A stretch of DNA of 64,000 nucleotides, taken from positions 785,219-849,218 of the forward strand of contig FJUW01000016.1 of the NCBI GenBank assembly GCA_900074885.1, in the 5' to 3' direction. This document shows positions 13,760-25,786 of the stretch, piece by piece (position 1 is the stretch's first letter; every line of letters begins with the position of its first letter). A program made the position numbers and the translations under genes. Under the pieces are notes generated by a model. It searched no databases. It was not told where the DNA came from and saw only the letters and a list, made by a program, of their open reading frames with translations. This DNA is from Rhynchosporium graminicola (lineage: Eukaryota > Ascomycota > Leotiomycetes > Helotiales > Ploettnerulaceae).

Positions 13760-14316
13760 TCTACTTAGAGCGGGTTAGCAGGGTCGAAAGGAAGGTCGAC
13801 CGTCAGGTCGAATAAGGGGTCGATAGGGACGTCGGAACTAGAGGGTTCCGCGCTAGCTAGCTTAGTATCTTTAGGCGTTCTCTCCTTTTCCTATTTCTCT
13901 TTTTCTTCCTTTTCTAGAGCTTTAAGAGTATCGAGCTTAGCTATCGAGTTCAGACCGGTAGTAATTATCTTTTACTACTATTTATATAAGAAACGTTTCT
14001 ATTTCTTTAACCTTATAATTCGCGTATAGAACTCGGCTATAGCTAAGTCTTCCTTATCCTCTAATTTCTCGATTTGGGAATTTAAACTTTCCTATTCGGA
14101 AGCTATAGGTATTCGGTTCTTTATACAAATATCGCAGGATTTATTTAGTTAGGCGTAATAACTATATCTAGTTAGTTTAGGATCGCGAGGCGATATATAC
14201 TCTTTATATTCCGCCTTTTTATATCTAGTATATAGTACTATAATTTTACTACTTAATTCTATTTATCTTCTAAGTATAATATAATCGACTCGTTTAGTTA
14301 AGCGTTCAGGGGGCAT
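13760..14316 (-). pseudogene. Antisense coiled-coil reading frame in the 3' region of E2
   Basis: On the minus strand an ATG at 14,314-14,316 (MPPERLTKRV...) opens a frame of about 185 codons broken only by TAG/TAA at Gln-like positions, ending near TAA 13,760. It is antisense to the retrotransposon and lies between the chromodomain and the 3' LTR. It has a Cys pair (CDIC), then long Glu/Lys/Leu-rich helices typical of a coiled coil (KALEKEEKEK near the end), then an acidic Pro/Asp tail. The same frame survives in element Y at 4,034-4,200, with the LEKEEKEK block and the Pro/Asp tail conserved. Similar dispersed proteins occur in fungal genomes to my knowledge, but I cannot name a family. Function unknown. 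Confidence 0.55.
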
Positions 14317-14405
14317 AATAAAAGAAGGAGACAGCCGTAAGTAGTTATCGATATTTCCTTAGGCGTACTTAAGCGTAAGGACACGCTAAGACAGAAGGGG
14401 GATAG

Positions 14406-14901
14406 TATCACGAACTAGCATAGTTCTTAGTACTAAAACTGTCCTGGCACTAGAATACTAATAGTACTACCTAGTGGTAAGTACTAGACGGGTTTTAGTA
14501 CTAGAAAAGAGTTAGTACTATTAGAGGAAAGGTACTAATATAGTTATAGTATAAACTAGCGAGTAGTACTATATATCTACCTATATTGAAGTAATAATAG
14601 TATTATAGCTATAGGTAATCTAGGATCACGTAATATACTAGACTACTAGACAGGTCGCGAGAGCTTACGCGCTTTACAAGACGGTCTTGCACAGCTAGCA
14701 TAAGGGAACGAAAGTTCTATATAAGACTAGCACTTCTGCTATTAGATAGGAGCTTCGTGCTTAAATTCATATAGTAATTAACACCTGCTTATAACGTCTT
14801 AATTCCAATTAAGAACCGAACTTCTTATTTACTTTACTTTATAGCTGATACTAACCGACGAGCCTATATACCGCGTACCAGTCAGAACCGGGAACGTTAC
14901 A
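14406..14901 (+). repeat. E2 3' LTR (496 bp)
   Basis: Begins TATCACGAACTAGCATAG and ends GGGAACGTTACA, followed directly by the GATAA duplication. It differs from the 5' copy almost entirely by C/T and G/A. Toward its end it is less mutated than the 5' copy (for example CCGACGAGCCTATATACCGC against CTAACGAGCTTATATACTAC). Confidence 0.92.
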
Positions 14902-14906
14902 GATAA

Positions 14907-15419
14907 ATTATACCGGGGTATAGGGATTATAAGTCGAATTCCGGCAATTTCCGCTAGGGTAATAAGCTACTTCGTCCTAGCCTAAAAGTAAGGTTTTTCG
15001 CTATTAGAGCTACTTTCGGAAGGTTAAAGTCAGATAAGAGGATAATAAATTTTCAGGGCCTTAAGGGAAGTTTCCACCTAAAATTCGTCCGCTGTTTTAC
15101 TTCTTACGCACGAAGGAACGAGTTTCGAAGTATCCGAGAATAACTTTATAGTAATACTAGTACTTCTAAGGCTGAATTACGTCTAAATTCCTAGCTATCC
15201 GAGAGATCTCTAGAATCTCAGCTATTTTGAAAACCTAACTATCGAATTCGTAAGTTAAAGAGAGTACTAACTATTTCCGTATAATTCCGAAGTATAAAAA
15301 TCTAAGGTAAGTAGAGATAACTCAGCGAAGAGCTCCCTTTAAGTTATACGTCCGAATCGAGTTTTCTAAGTAAGATATTATTTAATACTATCCCCGGCGG
15401 TCTTAATCTTTCTATTTAA
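14907..15419 (+). pseudogene. Element X internal region, second part
   Basis: Continuation of X after removal of E2. A plus-strand frame from about 14,907 to 15,290 again reads through with only Gln-like stops and is basic and helical in character, with a short Arg/Lys-rich start and a CFTSYARR-like segment. It is one base out of phase with the frame that ends at 8,155, so X may hold two overlapping frames, a frameshift site, or an indel. The last 130 bases before the LTR at 15,420 show no clear coding signal and no strong purine tract. Confidence 0.5.
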
Positions 15420-15569
15420 TATAACGACATAAGGGCTCTAGATAGTATACGAGCAGGAATAAAACAAGTAGGGAGGTCAAGAACGATCCTTAATAGTCTA
15501 GTACGAAGGAAACAGAAAGATACAGAGCTCTAAAGGAGTCTGCACCTCTATATATATAAGGAGGGTATG
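15420..15569 (+). repeat. Element X 3' LTR, left piece
   Basis: Matches the first 150 bp of the LTR at 6,657, up to and including GTATG at 15,565-15,569. Element E3 is inserted here. The remaining 53 bp are at 22,574-22,626 after the second GTATG at 22,569-22,573. Confidence 0.88.
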
Positions 15570-15737
15570 TGTAAGGGGCGAGCCCCAGGATTAAGCACCG
15601 GCGATACCTATGCTTACTAAGCCTAGTAGCACCCGCATGTTTTCCTTTAGAGCTAGGCTAGAACCTGACTCTCTCTTATATCGAACTTCTTAAATACTAT
15701 ACTTAACTATCTGTATACGCGTTATTTACTTATAATA
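15570..15737 (+). repeat. E3 5' LTR (168 bp)
   Basis: Starts TGTAAGGGGCGAGCCCC and ends TTACTTATAATA. The right copy ends TCACCCGTGATA, so the differences are G/A and C/T. The sequence immediately after (TTAAGTTCGATT) is where a primer-binding site is expected. Confidence 0.88.
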
Positions 15738-18700
15738 TTAAGTTCGATTAAAATAAGCTAACTTATTCCTATAGCTTTTACGCCGGATACTAGAATAAAC
15801 TTATTAGGGAATATAAGCTCTTAATAGAAGGACTCTAACGACGAACTATAGTATATTATATAAGAGATATACGAGCGCTAGCTCCTAATAGAGACCGAGC
15901 TAGTAAATACGCGTATTGCCCTAGAGGTATCAGAGGCCGAAAGACTTAGATAAGCGCTTAGATCTAATAATACCGGAGACTTATCGTCTTCGAGTGCTCT
16001 AATAAAAACCCTTATCGAGTCTCTTATAGCGTCTCGGTCGAGCTCTAATAGAGAACTATCAAGCTCTAGCAGATAGATACTACTTACTTAAGATAGATAT
16101 GCGGATACCTTTCGAGATTATCTCTTAGGATTAAGAAGTTCTTATCGCGTGCGCTCTACTTAAAGGCTATCTCTCTCTGCTAACTATTACTAGGATACTA
16201 TTTATAATACTCTCTTATAGCGCGAATAAGCTTATATATAATACTTCTAGGAGAGGAGAAGCCCGATAGATAATAAGGACCCTGAAGCTTTCTTTACGCA
16301 ACTCGATAAAATATTCGCAGATAGTAATAAGTAAGCTAAGGCCCTCGAATAGCTTACGAATATAAGGCACTCTATAGAATAACTTTAGTATAAGTACTAG
16401 CTAGAATTCGACGAACTTCTACTAAGCGCTAGAGGAGAGAGCTAAGAAGATAATATAAAGATAAGTTACTTTCGGAATACGTTTTTAAATCCCGTCCGAA
16501 TATATATAGCCTCTATAGCTAAGACTATAGATTACTACGAATTTACTAAAGAGGTAGAATAGATTATAACTAACCTCGAAGAGATAGATCAGTTTAAAGT
16601 ATCGAATAAGAGATAGAATAATAAGAATAAGGACTCTAAGATAAATATAGCAGATTATATATATCCTTAGAAGGCCCTTATAAAAGCTAAGGTTAATACT
16701 GATAAGGATATAGTAATAGTACTAGCGTGTATAGTAAGAAACTGAGAAAGGAATAGTAGAGCTTATAATAATTCTAGTAGTAAATAAAGAGCTAAATAAG
16801 TAGACGTAGCTAAATAAGAGAAACGCTATAAGAAAAAGCTCTATTTCCGCTGCAGAGTATCCGAGTACTATATCTATAATTACTTATACGCTTTAGTAGT
16901 ATAACTCGCTACGATTAATATAATAAGACTATTACTAGAGGATAATAATAATATATTAGACTTTACTCTTTTAGAGTTAGGAAAAGACTAACTCTCTCTT
17001 AAAGTTAAGAGCTAGAAGTAGATAAAGTATTAGTAAAAGGATAAGGTAAATTCAAAGAGCTTATAAATAGAAACCTTATATATATAGATATAGTCCTTTA
17101 AGAAACGTTTAGAATATTTACTCTTATTAATAAAGGATACTAGTATTATATTATAATAAATAAAGACCTTATAGAAAGTCTTAGTCTTATATATATAAGC
17201 TATAGAACCCGCGAGATAAAAAGCGCTTTAAAAGCTATATAGAACTTAAGGACTAAAGAAGTAATCGGGTTCTAAATGAAAATCGCAAGATTTAGCTAAA
17301 AGGTCTATATATATAATACTAAAACTAGCTTTTCTATTAATCTTAGAGAACCTATGGAAAGCGTAAAATAAGATCAGAATAACGCTTAAAAAATAATAGT
17401 ATTATTATAGCCTAATAAAGAAATAGATAATAGAAGGATATAACTACTACTTATATATAGATAATAATAACTATACCTTAGTATCCGCTGCGATATTAGA
17501 GAATATAAAGATAGCCCTTTAGGATAAAGAAGAGCTAACTCTAGATTAATTTAAAAATATTCTCTCTCTAGAGATTTAAGATATAGCTCTACTCTTTTCT
17601 AAGCAGGAAGTAGAGAAACTAGCTTCTTATCGACCGAGTATTAACTATCGAATCGATATCTGCGAATAATCAGACGAGTCCCCGGCTGCTTTACTATAGG
17701 GTCCGCTATATAGTATATCTAAAGATAAATTACTAGCTCTAAGAAAGTTATTAAATAGCTTCTTAGAAAAAGGATATATATAGCTTAGTACTTTAGAAGC
17801 AGTAGCTCCTATCCTTTTTATATAGAAACCCGGAGGAGATCTAAGGTTCTATTGCGATTACTAAGCGCTGAACGCTATTATAAAGCTAGATTAATACCCT
17901 TTACTATTAATACTAGAGACCTTACGGAACCTTATAGGTACTAAATAGCTTACGAAAGTAGATATAGTTTCGGTATTTTATTAAATATATATAGCGTTAA
18001 GTCATAAGTATAAAATAGCTTTTTATATAAGATTTAGGTCTTTTAAATAGCTCGTATATCCTTTTAGATTATCAGGAGCTCCGGCGAGTTTCTAGTAGTA
18101 TATAAATAGTTTATTAAGGGAATAATTAGACGACTTTACCTTAGCTTATATAAATAATATAATTATTTACTCGAATAGCTCTAGAGAAGACTACTTTAAA
18201 AAGGTACGAACTATTCTCTATAAGCTTTAGGATAGTAGACTATACTTAGATCCCGGAAAGAGCGAGTTCACTTATAAGAAGCTTAAATATCTAGGATTTA
18301 TTATATATACTAATAGAAAAGGTATAAGTCCTAATCTAGAAAAAGTAGTAGTAATTAAAAACTAAGCGTAACTTAAGACCTAGAAAGAGGTATAATATTT
18401 CTTAGGATTTATAAACTTCTACTGAATATTTATAGCGAACTACTTAAAGCTAGCTACGCTTTTAATAGCGTTAATAAGGAAAGGTCGCCTATTCTCCTAA
18501 GGAAAACTAAAGGAGAAAGTATTTAAGACTCTAATAGAGAAGTTTAATAATACTCTAGTACTTATATACTAGGATCCGAGACTTCAGATATTCTTAGAGA
18601 CTAATTATAATAGATTCGTAATAGGAGGCGCCTTCCTATAAGAAAAGAATAAAGTCCGATAACTAATAAGCTTCTTTACTTAGAAGCTAAATAAAGCTGA

Positions 18701-20900
18701 AATTAATTATAATATCTATAATAAGGAGATACTAATAGTAATTACTTATTTAAAATTCTAAGCCCCCGAGTTAAAAGTATATAGCTCCTTTATAATTTAG
18801 ATAAACTATAAGAACCTTAAGTATTTTATAACTAAGTAATAGCTATTAAAGCGTTAAGTACACTAGTATAAGACCTTAGTACTATTCTAGTTTACTTTAG
18901 TATATAAGCCAGGATCCGAAGCTATTATCCTAGATACCTTATTATAAAGAGAGTAAGATATATTAAGGGAAAGTAATATAAACTCGAGGTTCTATAAGTT
19001 TTTAGACCTAGACTATATAATAAACTAGCTTACTCTAGAAAAGAAAGATAATATATATAAATAAGAGTAATAACTATATCGACTTAATCAGACTATAATA
19101 TAAACTCGAGGTTCTATAGGTTTTTAGACTTAGAACGCGTAATATACTAGCTAGCTTTAGAAAGAGAAAATAGAATAAGAATAGTACTTATATCTACTTA
19201 GCTATCGATCGTACCTTCTAGCTAAGTCCTTACTTTAGACTTAGTAGTATCTAGAAGTCTTTTCTAAGATAAAGAACTAAACGACTTATAGGACGCTATA
19301 GTATAAGAGAATACGATATATTAAATTATATTCCGCTTATTATAGGATAAGGCCTAATCTTTCCTAAGCGAAATTAAGATTAAAATCTAAGTAAGTAACT
19401 ATAATATAGATATAAAGAATTATTTATATTACTATAGAAAATTATAAGTATTAAGCGCCTTAGTTATACTAGAGTCTAACTATAAAGCGATAGACCCTAA
19501 GACTCTTAAAAATAATACTCTAAGGATAAGACTTATCTAGTCCGTTTATAACTCGCTAATCTATAGTTATCTAAGGCGGGACTTTACTATATCGATACTA
19601 GGACGCTCCTTCTACTAGCTACTATAGTCGAGGTATATAAGATAATTCTTAAGGAACTATAACTATTATAAGAGAAATAAAGTATAAAGAGAATATAAGC
19701 ATAGACTCTTAAGACTATTACTAGTTCCTAACTAATTCTTCTAAGAGATATCTATAGACTTTATAATTAACTTACTAAACTCTTAAGATAACTATTACCT
19801 TTAAGTAATTAAAAACTAGTTAAGTAAATAGGTAGTTATTAAAGCGATACTTAATATAAAAGTAGAGGAATACGCTAAGAAATTCATAGAATACTAAGTA
19901 AGAAACTATAGGATACTATAAGCGATTATAAGTAATAGAAGTACTAACTAGATAAGTATATTCTGAAAGACCTTTTATCGCTTAATTAGTATATAATAAA
20001 TATTTAGCTCCGGATACTATCTATAAACTAATAGAAGACTAGAAAAGCTAAATTAAGATATCTAAGCTTATTTACGAAACTTTATTAACTAAGAGTAATC
20101 CGACTAGAAAAAGTAGCTCTCTATAACTTAGTTAGTATTAAATAGATATTATTATATAGGCCTCGGGATAAGCCTATTCTTAATTATATATAAGTACGAA
20201 GCGCTATTACTTATACTATTAGAGATAGAACCCGAGATTAACTCCTAGCTACTATTAAGTGAATAAGTAGTAGTATTTATAAAGAAGATAAAGAAGATTA
20301 CTAACTTATACTAGTTAAATATAGTAGTATCTACTTAGAAATAAGAGAATAGCGCTAATAAGATAAGGACCCTAGCTCTAATATACCGGAAAGGAGATAA
20401 GATATAGTTAGACTTATATAACTACTAGATAAATCGACTAAAAAAGAGTCTTAATATAAAGTACGCTAAATACGTAATAGATAAAGTATTATCGCTAGTA
20501 GCTATTCGTCTATCTAGGGTCCTTAGTAATATTCACTTAGTATTCTATACGAATCTATTATAACTAGCGAGCTACGACTTATTACCTAAGTAAGAGACTA
20601 ATAATAATTAACTAGGGCTTATACTATTCGAGACTTATAAAGAATAGTAAGTAGAGGAGATTCTTTATATTAAAGATAAATCGAGAAGAAAAGAGAAAGG
20701 CAAAGAGGTACTAGTAAAGTAGGTAAGTTACTACGAACTTATATAAGAACTTATTAAAGACCTATCGGATACTATAGCTATAAACGAGTTCGAAAGTAAG
20801 TATAGAGATATTAAATACTATAATAAACCTAGATAGGTATAAGAGAAAAAGAAGAATAAGAAGGGATCCGATTAGTTTTAAGCGAGTTATAAGTATTAAT
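15738..20900 (+). pseudogene. E3 gag-pol, RIP-inactivated
   Basis: The reverse transcriptase core is clear: a PILF-x-x-KPGG-x-LRF segment near 17,810-17,850 and a PFRLSGAPASFQ segment near 18,060-18,090 correspond to conserved blocks of Gypsy reverse transcriptase. The RNase H and integrase segments follow. The region contains dozens of TAG/TAA/TGA codons. A 37-bp sequence beginning AATATAAACTCGAGGTTCTA near 18,977 recurs near 19,099, the sign of a local duplication of about 122 bp. No product can be made. Confidence 0.85.
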
Positions 20901-22400
20901 AAGAGGAGTTCAGATTTCTTTTATATTATTTTTGTTATATTTGAATTCGATAGAGGTTCAATTTCTATAGAAGGAAGTAGCTATATATATAGGTATCTGT
21001 ATAGTAATCCAGGTAATCCAAGTACGTACCTTACGTACTATCGACAGTACTTCCGGTACTTCCGGTACTAGCAAATTAGTTGAGTACGCTATTCAACTCC
21101 GGTACTTCCGGTACCTTCAGGACGTTGAATACGCTACTTCGTACCATAATCTGTACTATACTGCTAGTACTACCTATACTTAATAATTTTATTAATTCTA
21201 AAAAGTAATATAACTTGACGAATTTCCCTAGGACTTTATTCTAAAATAACCGGACTTATTTAGCGCGATAAGCACTTAGAACTAAAGTAAGAGGGACCCT
21301 ACTAGTACTATAGTAGTTAGTAATAGAAAATAAGCAGACTATAGGAAGCTTATATCTAACTTTACTAGGTGATAATATTAGTAACCGAATTAGTAACTTC
21401 AGTAGCGATAGGGCTAAAATAAGCAGTTAGCGACGAAAAATAAGCAGAGTCTAAGAATAAGTATAAGAAGAGAAGACTAGTAGCTTAGAGAGGCTTTAAG
21501 GCCTTCTAAGCCTTAAGGATCTTACTAAGATCGCGATAAGTATTAGCGCTAAATAAGCGATTAGTAATAGAAAACGATCGGAGTCCGATAACTTATATAA
21601 TATCTCTATTAGTAGAGCGAGTCTAGATAGTATAAGTAATATATATTATTTAAGGACTAAGTAGTTAGTAACGTTTTTTCAGATAGAACTTAAGATAAAT
21701 ATATAAGTTTTTATAGTTCTTACGCTTATAAGAATAAGTCGTATAAGCGCGGGAGTAAGTAGACTATATAAGTTAGTAGATATTAGGCGAAAATAAGCAG
21801 GATCCGACTTATATTCTAGTCGATATAGTCGACCCTAGAGAGAGTATAAGTAGCGTAATAGATAATAGAAACTATCTAACTCCGATTAGTAATAAGTAGG
21901 GTATAGTACTTTTAGAGCAGAGATAAGAGATAGTAAAAAGGAAAGAGTAATCGACGCTAAACGATCTTATTAACTTATAGTTTATAATAGTTAATTAAGA
22001 AGAAGGGAATTAATCTATAAAGTAATAGAAAGAAGTATATATAGCTAAAGTAAGAGTACTTACTAATTTAATTAATAATAAGAGAGAGAGCGATAATAAA
22101 GAAATAAGAAGATATAATAAGCCTTACTATTATTATAAGCCGGAAATAAATAGAAGAGTTATATAAATAAATAACTAGAGGCTTTATACGACTTTACTAA
22201 TATTATTAATTATTCTTTTACTATTAGTTTATTATTATACTTTATTAGTTTACTATTATTATTAACTTCTAAGTGAAGTCGGTATAAAGCGAGAAAAAGA
22301 ATCGCAGATATAATAAGCTCTAACTATATATAATAGGGCGGGATATAAGTCTTTAGAGGCGAACCCCGATATAAGATAAGCGGAGGGAGGAGGGGAGTAA

Positions 22401-22568
22401 TATAAGGGGCGAGCCCTAGGATTAAGTACCGGCGATACCTATGCTTACTAAGCCTAGTAGCACCCGTATATTTTCCTTCGGAGCTAGGCTAGAACCTGAC
22501 TCTCTCCTATATCGAACTTCTTAAATACTACACTTGACTATCTGCGTACGAGTTGCTCACCCGTGATA
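22401..22568 (+). repeat. E3 3' LTR (168 bp)
   Basis: Starts TATAAGGGGCGAGCCCTAGG (TG changed to TA) after a purine tract (GGAGGGAGGAGGGGAG). It ends CCCGTGATA, directly followed by the GTATG duplication and the rest of the X LTR. Confidence 0.9.
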
Positions 22569-22573
22569 GTATG

Positions 22574-22626
22574 CCTAAGGCACCGATACTGGCCCGTATC
22601 TGCTACGTATACCATGCGCCGTCATA
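22574..22626 (+). repeat. Element X 3' LTR, right piece
   Basis: CCTAAGGCACCGATACTGG to CGCCGTCATA, the last 53 bp of the X LTR. It is followed by GTAAT at 22,627-22,631, the X target duplication, after which element Y resumes inside its reverse transcriptase. Confidence 0.88.
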
Positions 22627-22631
22627 GTAAT

Positions 22632-25600
22632 ACGAAAGCGGTTTTCTATTCGTATCTTTCCTTAATTCGGATTAAATTAAATATATTTCGTTAGTCTAAT
22701 TTAATATATATCTTTACCTTAGCAAGCTTATCCCGCAGGTATTACGCGTTTAGTAAAAGATATATATCTCTTATAGTTCTACTATTAATTATCTGATAGT
22801 CTTTATAAGGTCTTCCCTTAGGATCTCTTATCTTTTTAACTACTAGTATATTAATAGCATATAGTAACTTAGATTTCCGAATCTATCTTTTCTTTATACT
22901 TAACTCTTAATACTCCTTAAGTATTCTTATAGTATTATAATTATAATAATAAAGTTTCTTTATAATAAGTATAAATCTATTCTTAAAGTTTATCTTATAA
23001 TCTTAGGGTTTATACTTAGATAGAGCTCTTATATCCTATAGATCCTCGAACAATTTCGAAAACTTCTTATATAGTTCAAGTAACTATTCCCGAATATTAT
23101 CTATCTAACTAAGATAATTCCTAAGTTCTATTTAATTAGGAACTCGACTTAATTAGCTAGAGTCTATTAGCGTTATTATTAAGAAAGTAGCGCTAGCTTC
23201 TCTTTTACTAGCTAGTTAACTATATTTATATTTATAGTTACTAAATATAACTTTCTTAGTTACTTAGTCTATACTAAGATTATAGTTATATAGCTATAAT
23301 ATTCCTAATACGATATTATATTATCTAGTAAGTACTATATCGAAGTAGAGTGTTTCTTTATATTTATTAATAACTATCTTTATTCCTCTTATCTTTCTAT
23401 AGACTTATTTATCTAATCCGGCGCCTTTTCTATCTAATAAGATAAGGTAATATAGTTTCAGGTTAATAATAATAGGAATATTCTATTTCTCGATAAAGGC
23501 CGGGTTTATAAAGCGTCTATAGCTCCTGAATCGATAAGTGCTTTTATCTTAATATTATTTATTATAACTAGTAAGATTAACTAATCGAACTCTCTAGTAG
23601 TAGTAAGCTCTAAGTATAATAGTTCTATTATAGAGTAATTATAAGCTTCTTTAATAATTCTTCTTATTATTTTATCTAACTAAGTCCTAAGGCCGGGTTC
23701 GTAAGTAATTAAAGTATAGAATATATAGTAATAGAGATTAGCCTATCCTTAAATAAGATCTAGTACTATTCTCTAATAAGTAGCTAGTTCTAATAAGTAC
23801 TATCTTCTCTACTAATAGTATTCCCCTTCTGTTTCCTTAATAATAGCCTAGGTATCTTTAATTCGAAGGAACTAATCTAATTATTCGAATTCCTTTAGTT
23901 TAGGTTCTCTTTCGAGATTAGCTATATAACGATCTAGTTATTCCTTAATATCCTTTATATTAACTTAGAATATAATAGTAATAATATCACGATAAGCTAT
24001 AATATAGTTTATACTCGGGTTAGATATATTATAGATTTAGTAATATTCTATAAAATTAGACTTAGTTCTATTATAAACCTATATTCTTCTTCTATTATTA
24101 TGATTTCGAAGAGTCTAGTTTTCGTTATTATATAGGAGATTATTATATAGGAGATTATTGTATAGATAGTTTCTTTTATTTATAATACTTTAGCTTTCTT
24201 AGTCTTTATCTAGAAGTTTAACTAAGTTCTCTTCGAATTCTTCGCTAGATTTATAAGCTATAAAGTCCTATGAACTCTATTCTATACTAGAAGCTTCTTA
24301 GTAATCTGGCTTCCTTTCTACTAGTCCGAATTCTCTCTTAGGTTTATTCTAGAGTTTCCCTTTCTATTTCTTCTTCTAAGAATAATTATAAGCGAGATAT
24401 CCTAGCTTATTATACGTATAGTATAAGCCCTTCTCTTAGCGTTTATCTTTCTTAGCTTAGCCCTTAGATCCTCTTTCTACTTTATCTATTTCTATTAGAT
24501 TATAATAGTTTCGTTTATTATTTAAGTAAGGTTAGAAATTTCCCTAATACTTATTATATTATTATAGAAATTAAGGTTTCTAGAGGTAAGTAAGTATAAA
24601 ATACTTTCCTTTCTCTTTCGCTTATTCTTAGATTCGTTTATCGATAGTAGTAGACGATTTAATTAGGTCTTCTAAGTTATCTAGTTTATTAGTCCTAGAA
24701 AGCTTATCCTTAATATAATCCTTAAGGCTTTAGTAGTATTAGGCTCTTAATCTACTATTAGTTTAGTTTAACTATATAAAATAGTAATAGAACTTAGTAA
24801 TATGTTTATAAATAGATCCTCGCTATCGAATTCCGAGCAGATACTTCTCGGCTTATTCTTTCTTATTAGGGTCTCTAAAGACTTTCTTAATAGTAGTAGT
24901 AAAGCTTACGATAGTTCGAAAGATAACTTAAGTTTTTTCAGTTATAGCGATAGAATAAGCTCTAGTTAAGTATCGATTAACTAAGTAATTACTTAAGGCT
25001 AGTTCGATCTAGTAAGCTATAGTATTATAAAGGAATAAAGTAATCTATAAGACTTTAAGAGAGTCCGGTTCGAACTTATCTCTATTAAAAGCGAGGTATA
25101 TTTAATACTAAAGGATAAATTATCCTAGGTTATTATAGTTTCTATAATAGGTATTAGATAGGTTGACTCGGGGTAGAGTAACTTTATTAGTCTTCTCTAT
25201 CTTATTAACTTAGGATCCTTCTCTTATAACTAATCCTTCTTTAGGGGCTATTTCGTTCTTACTAATAATACTTTAAGTAAGATACTTCAAGTATAATATT
25301 CCTAGTTCTGACTAGTATATAGTATATAAGCTCGTTAGTTAGTATTAGCTATAAAGTAAAGTAAATAAGAAGTTCGGTTCTTAATTAGAATTAAGATATT
25401 ATAAGCAGGTATTAATTACTATATAAATTTGAGCACGAAGCTCTTATCTAATAGTAGAAGTGCTAGTCTTATATAGAACCTTTATCCCTTACGCTAACTA
25501 TATAAGATCGTCTTGCAGAGCGCGTAAGCTCTCGCGACCTGTCTAGCAGTCTAGTATGTCACGTGATCCTGGATTACCTATAGCTATAATACTATTATTA

Positions 25601-25786
25601 CTTTAATATAGGTAGACGTATAATATTACTCGCTAGTTTGTATTATAACTGTATTAGTGCCTTTCCTCTAATAGTACTAACTCTTTTCTAGTACTAAAAC
25701 CCGTCTAGTATATACTACTAGATGATACTATCAGCATTCTGATGCTAGGACGGTTTTAGTGCCAAGAACCAGGTTGGTTCGTGATA
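22632..25786 (-). mobile_element. Element Y, 5' part: chromovirus gag to reverse transcriptase, and 5' LTR
   Basis: Reverse complement of the 5' half of E2: LTR at 25,292-25,786, gag at about 23,800-25,200, protease near 23,500 and the first part of reverse transcriptase to 22,632. The reverse transcriptase reads on into 6,656 once element X is removed. Stops are of RIP type. The bases after the LTR at 25,787 (GTATT) should be one copy of its target duplication, but the partner is lost with the deleted 3' end of Y. A short local repeat of TATATAGGAGATTAT is at about 24,134-24,160. Confidence 0.88.
25292..25786 (-). repeat. Element Y 5' LTR (about 495 bp)
   Basis: Reverse complement of the E2 LTR: the left edge TATAATATTCCTAGTTCTG corresponds to the E2 terminus ...CGGGAACGTTATA and the right edge GGTTGGTTCGTGATA to TATCACGAACC. 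It is one base shorter than the E2 LTRs by this reading. It sits directly against the RNase H segment of element Z, marking the insertion point of Y. Confidence 0.85.

Larger units (their letters stand above)
8161..14901 (+). mobile_element. Element E2: complete chromodomain Gypsy (chromovirus) retrotransposon, 6.7 kb, RIP-dead
   Basis: Two 496-bp LTRs (8,161-8,656 and 14,406-14,901) bound a gag-pol region, and the perfect 5-bp target duplication GATAA lies at 8,156-8,160 and 14,902-14,906. Order of domains is gag, protease (about 10,390), reverse transcriptase (about 11,050-11,500), RNase H (about 11,800-12,200), integrase (about 12,480-13,300) and chromodomain (about 13,600-13,700), as in chromoviruses. 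A purine tract (AGAAGGGGGATAG) precedes the 3' LTR. Element Y is the same family in opposite orientation. It is inserted in the reading frame of element X. Confidence 0.93.
15570..22568 (+). mobile_element. Element E3: complete Gypsy retrotransposon, 7.0 kb, RIP-dead
   Basis: Bounded by 168-bp LTRs (15,570-15,737 and 22,401-22,568) and the 5-bp duplication GTATG (15,565-15,569 and 22,569-22,573). The internal region has a gag with a degraded zinc-knuckle segment near 16,840, reverse transcriptase at about 17,680-18,400, RNase H to about 18,850 and integrase at about 19,600-20,250. About 1.5 kb between about 20,900 and 22,400 has no recognisable domain. Family differs from E2/Y. Stops stand at Gln/Trp-like codons and the catalytic Y-x-D-D box reads Y-I-N-N near 18,150, both Asp codons changed by G-to-A. 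Confidence 0.92.
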
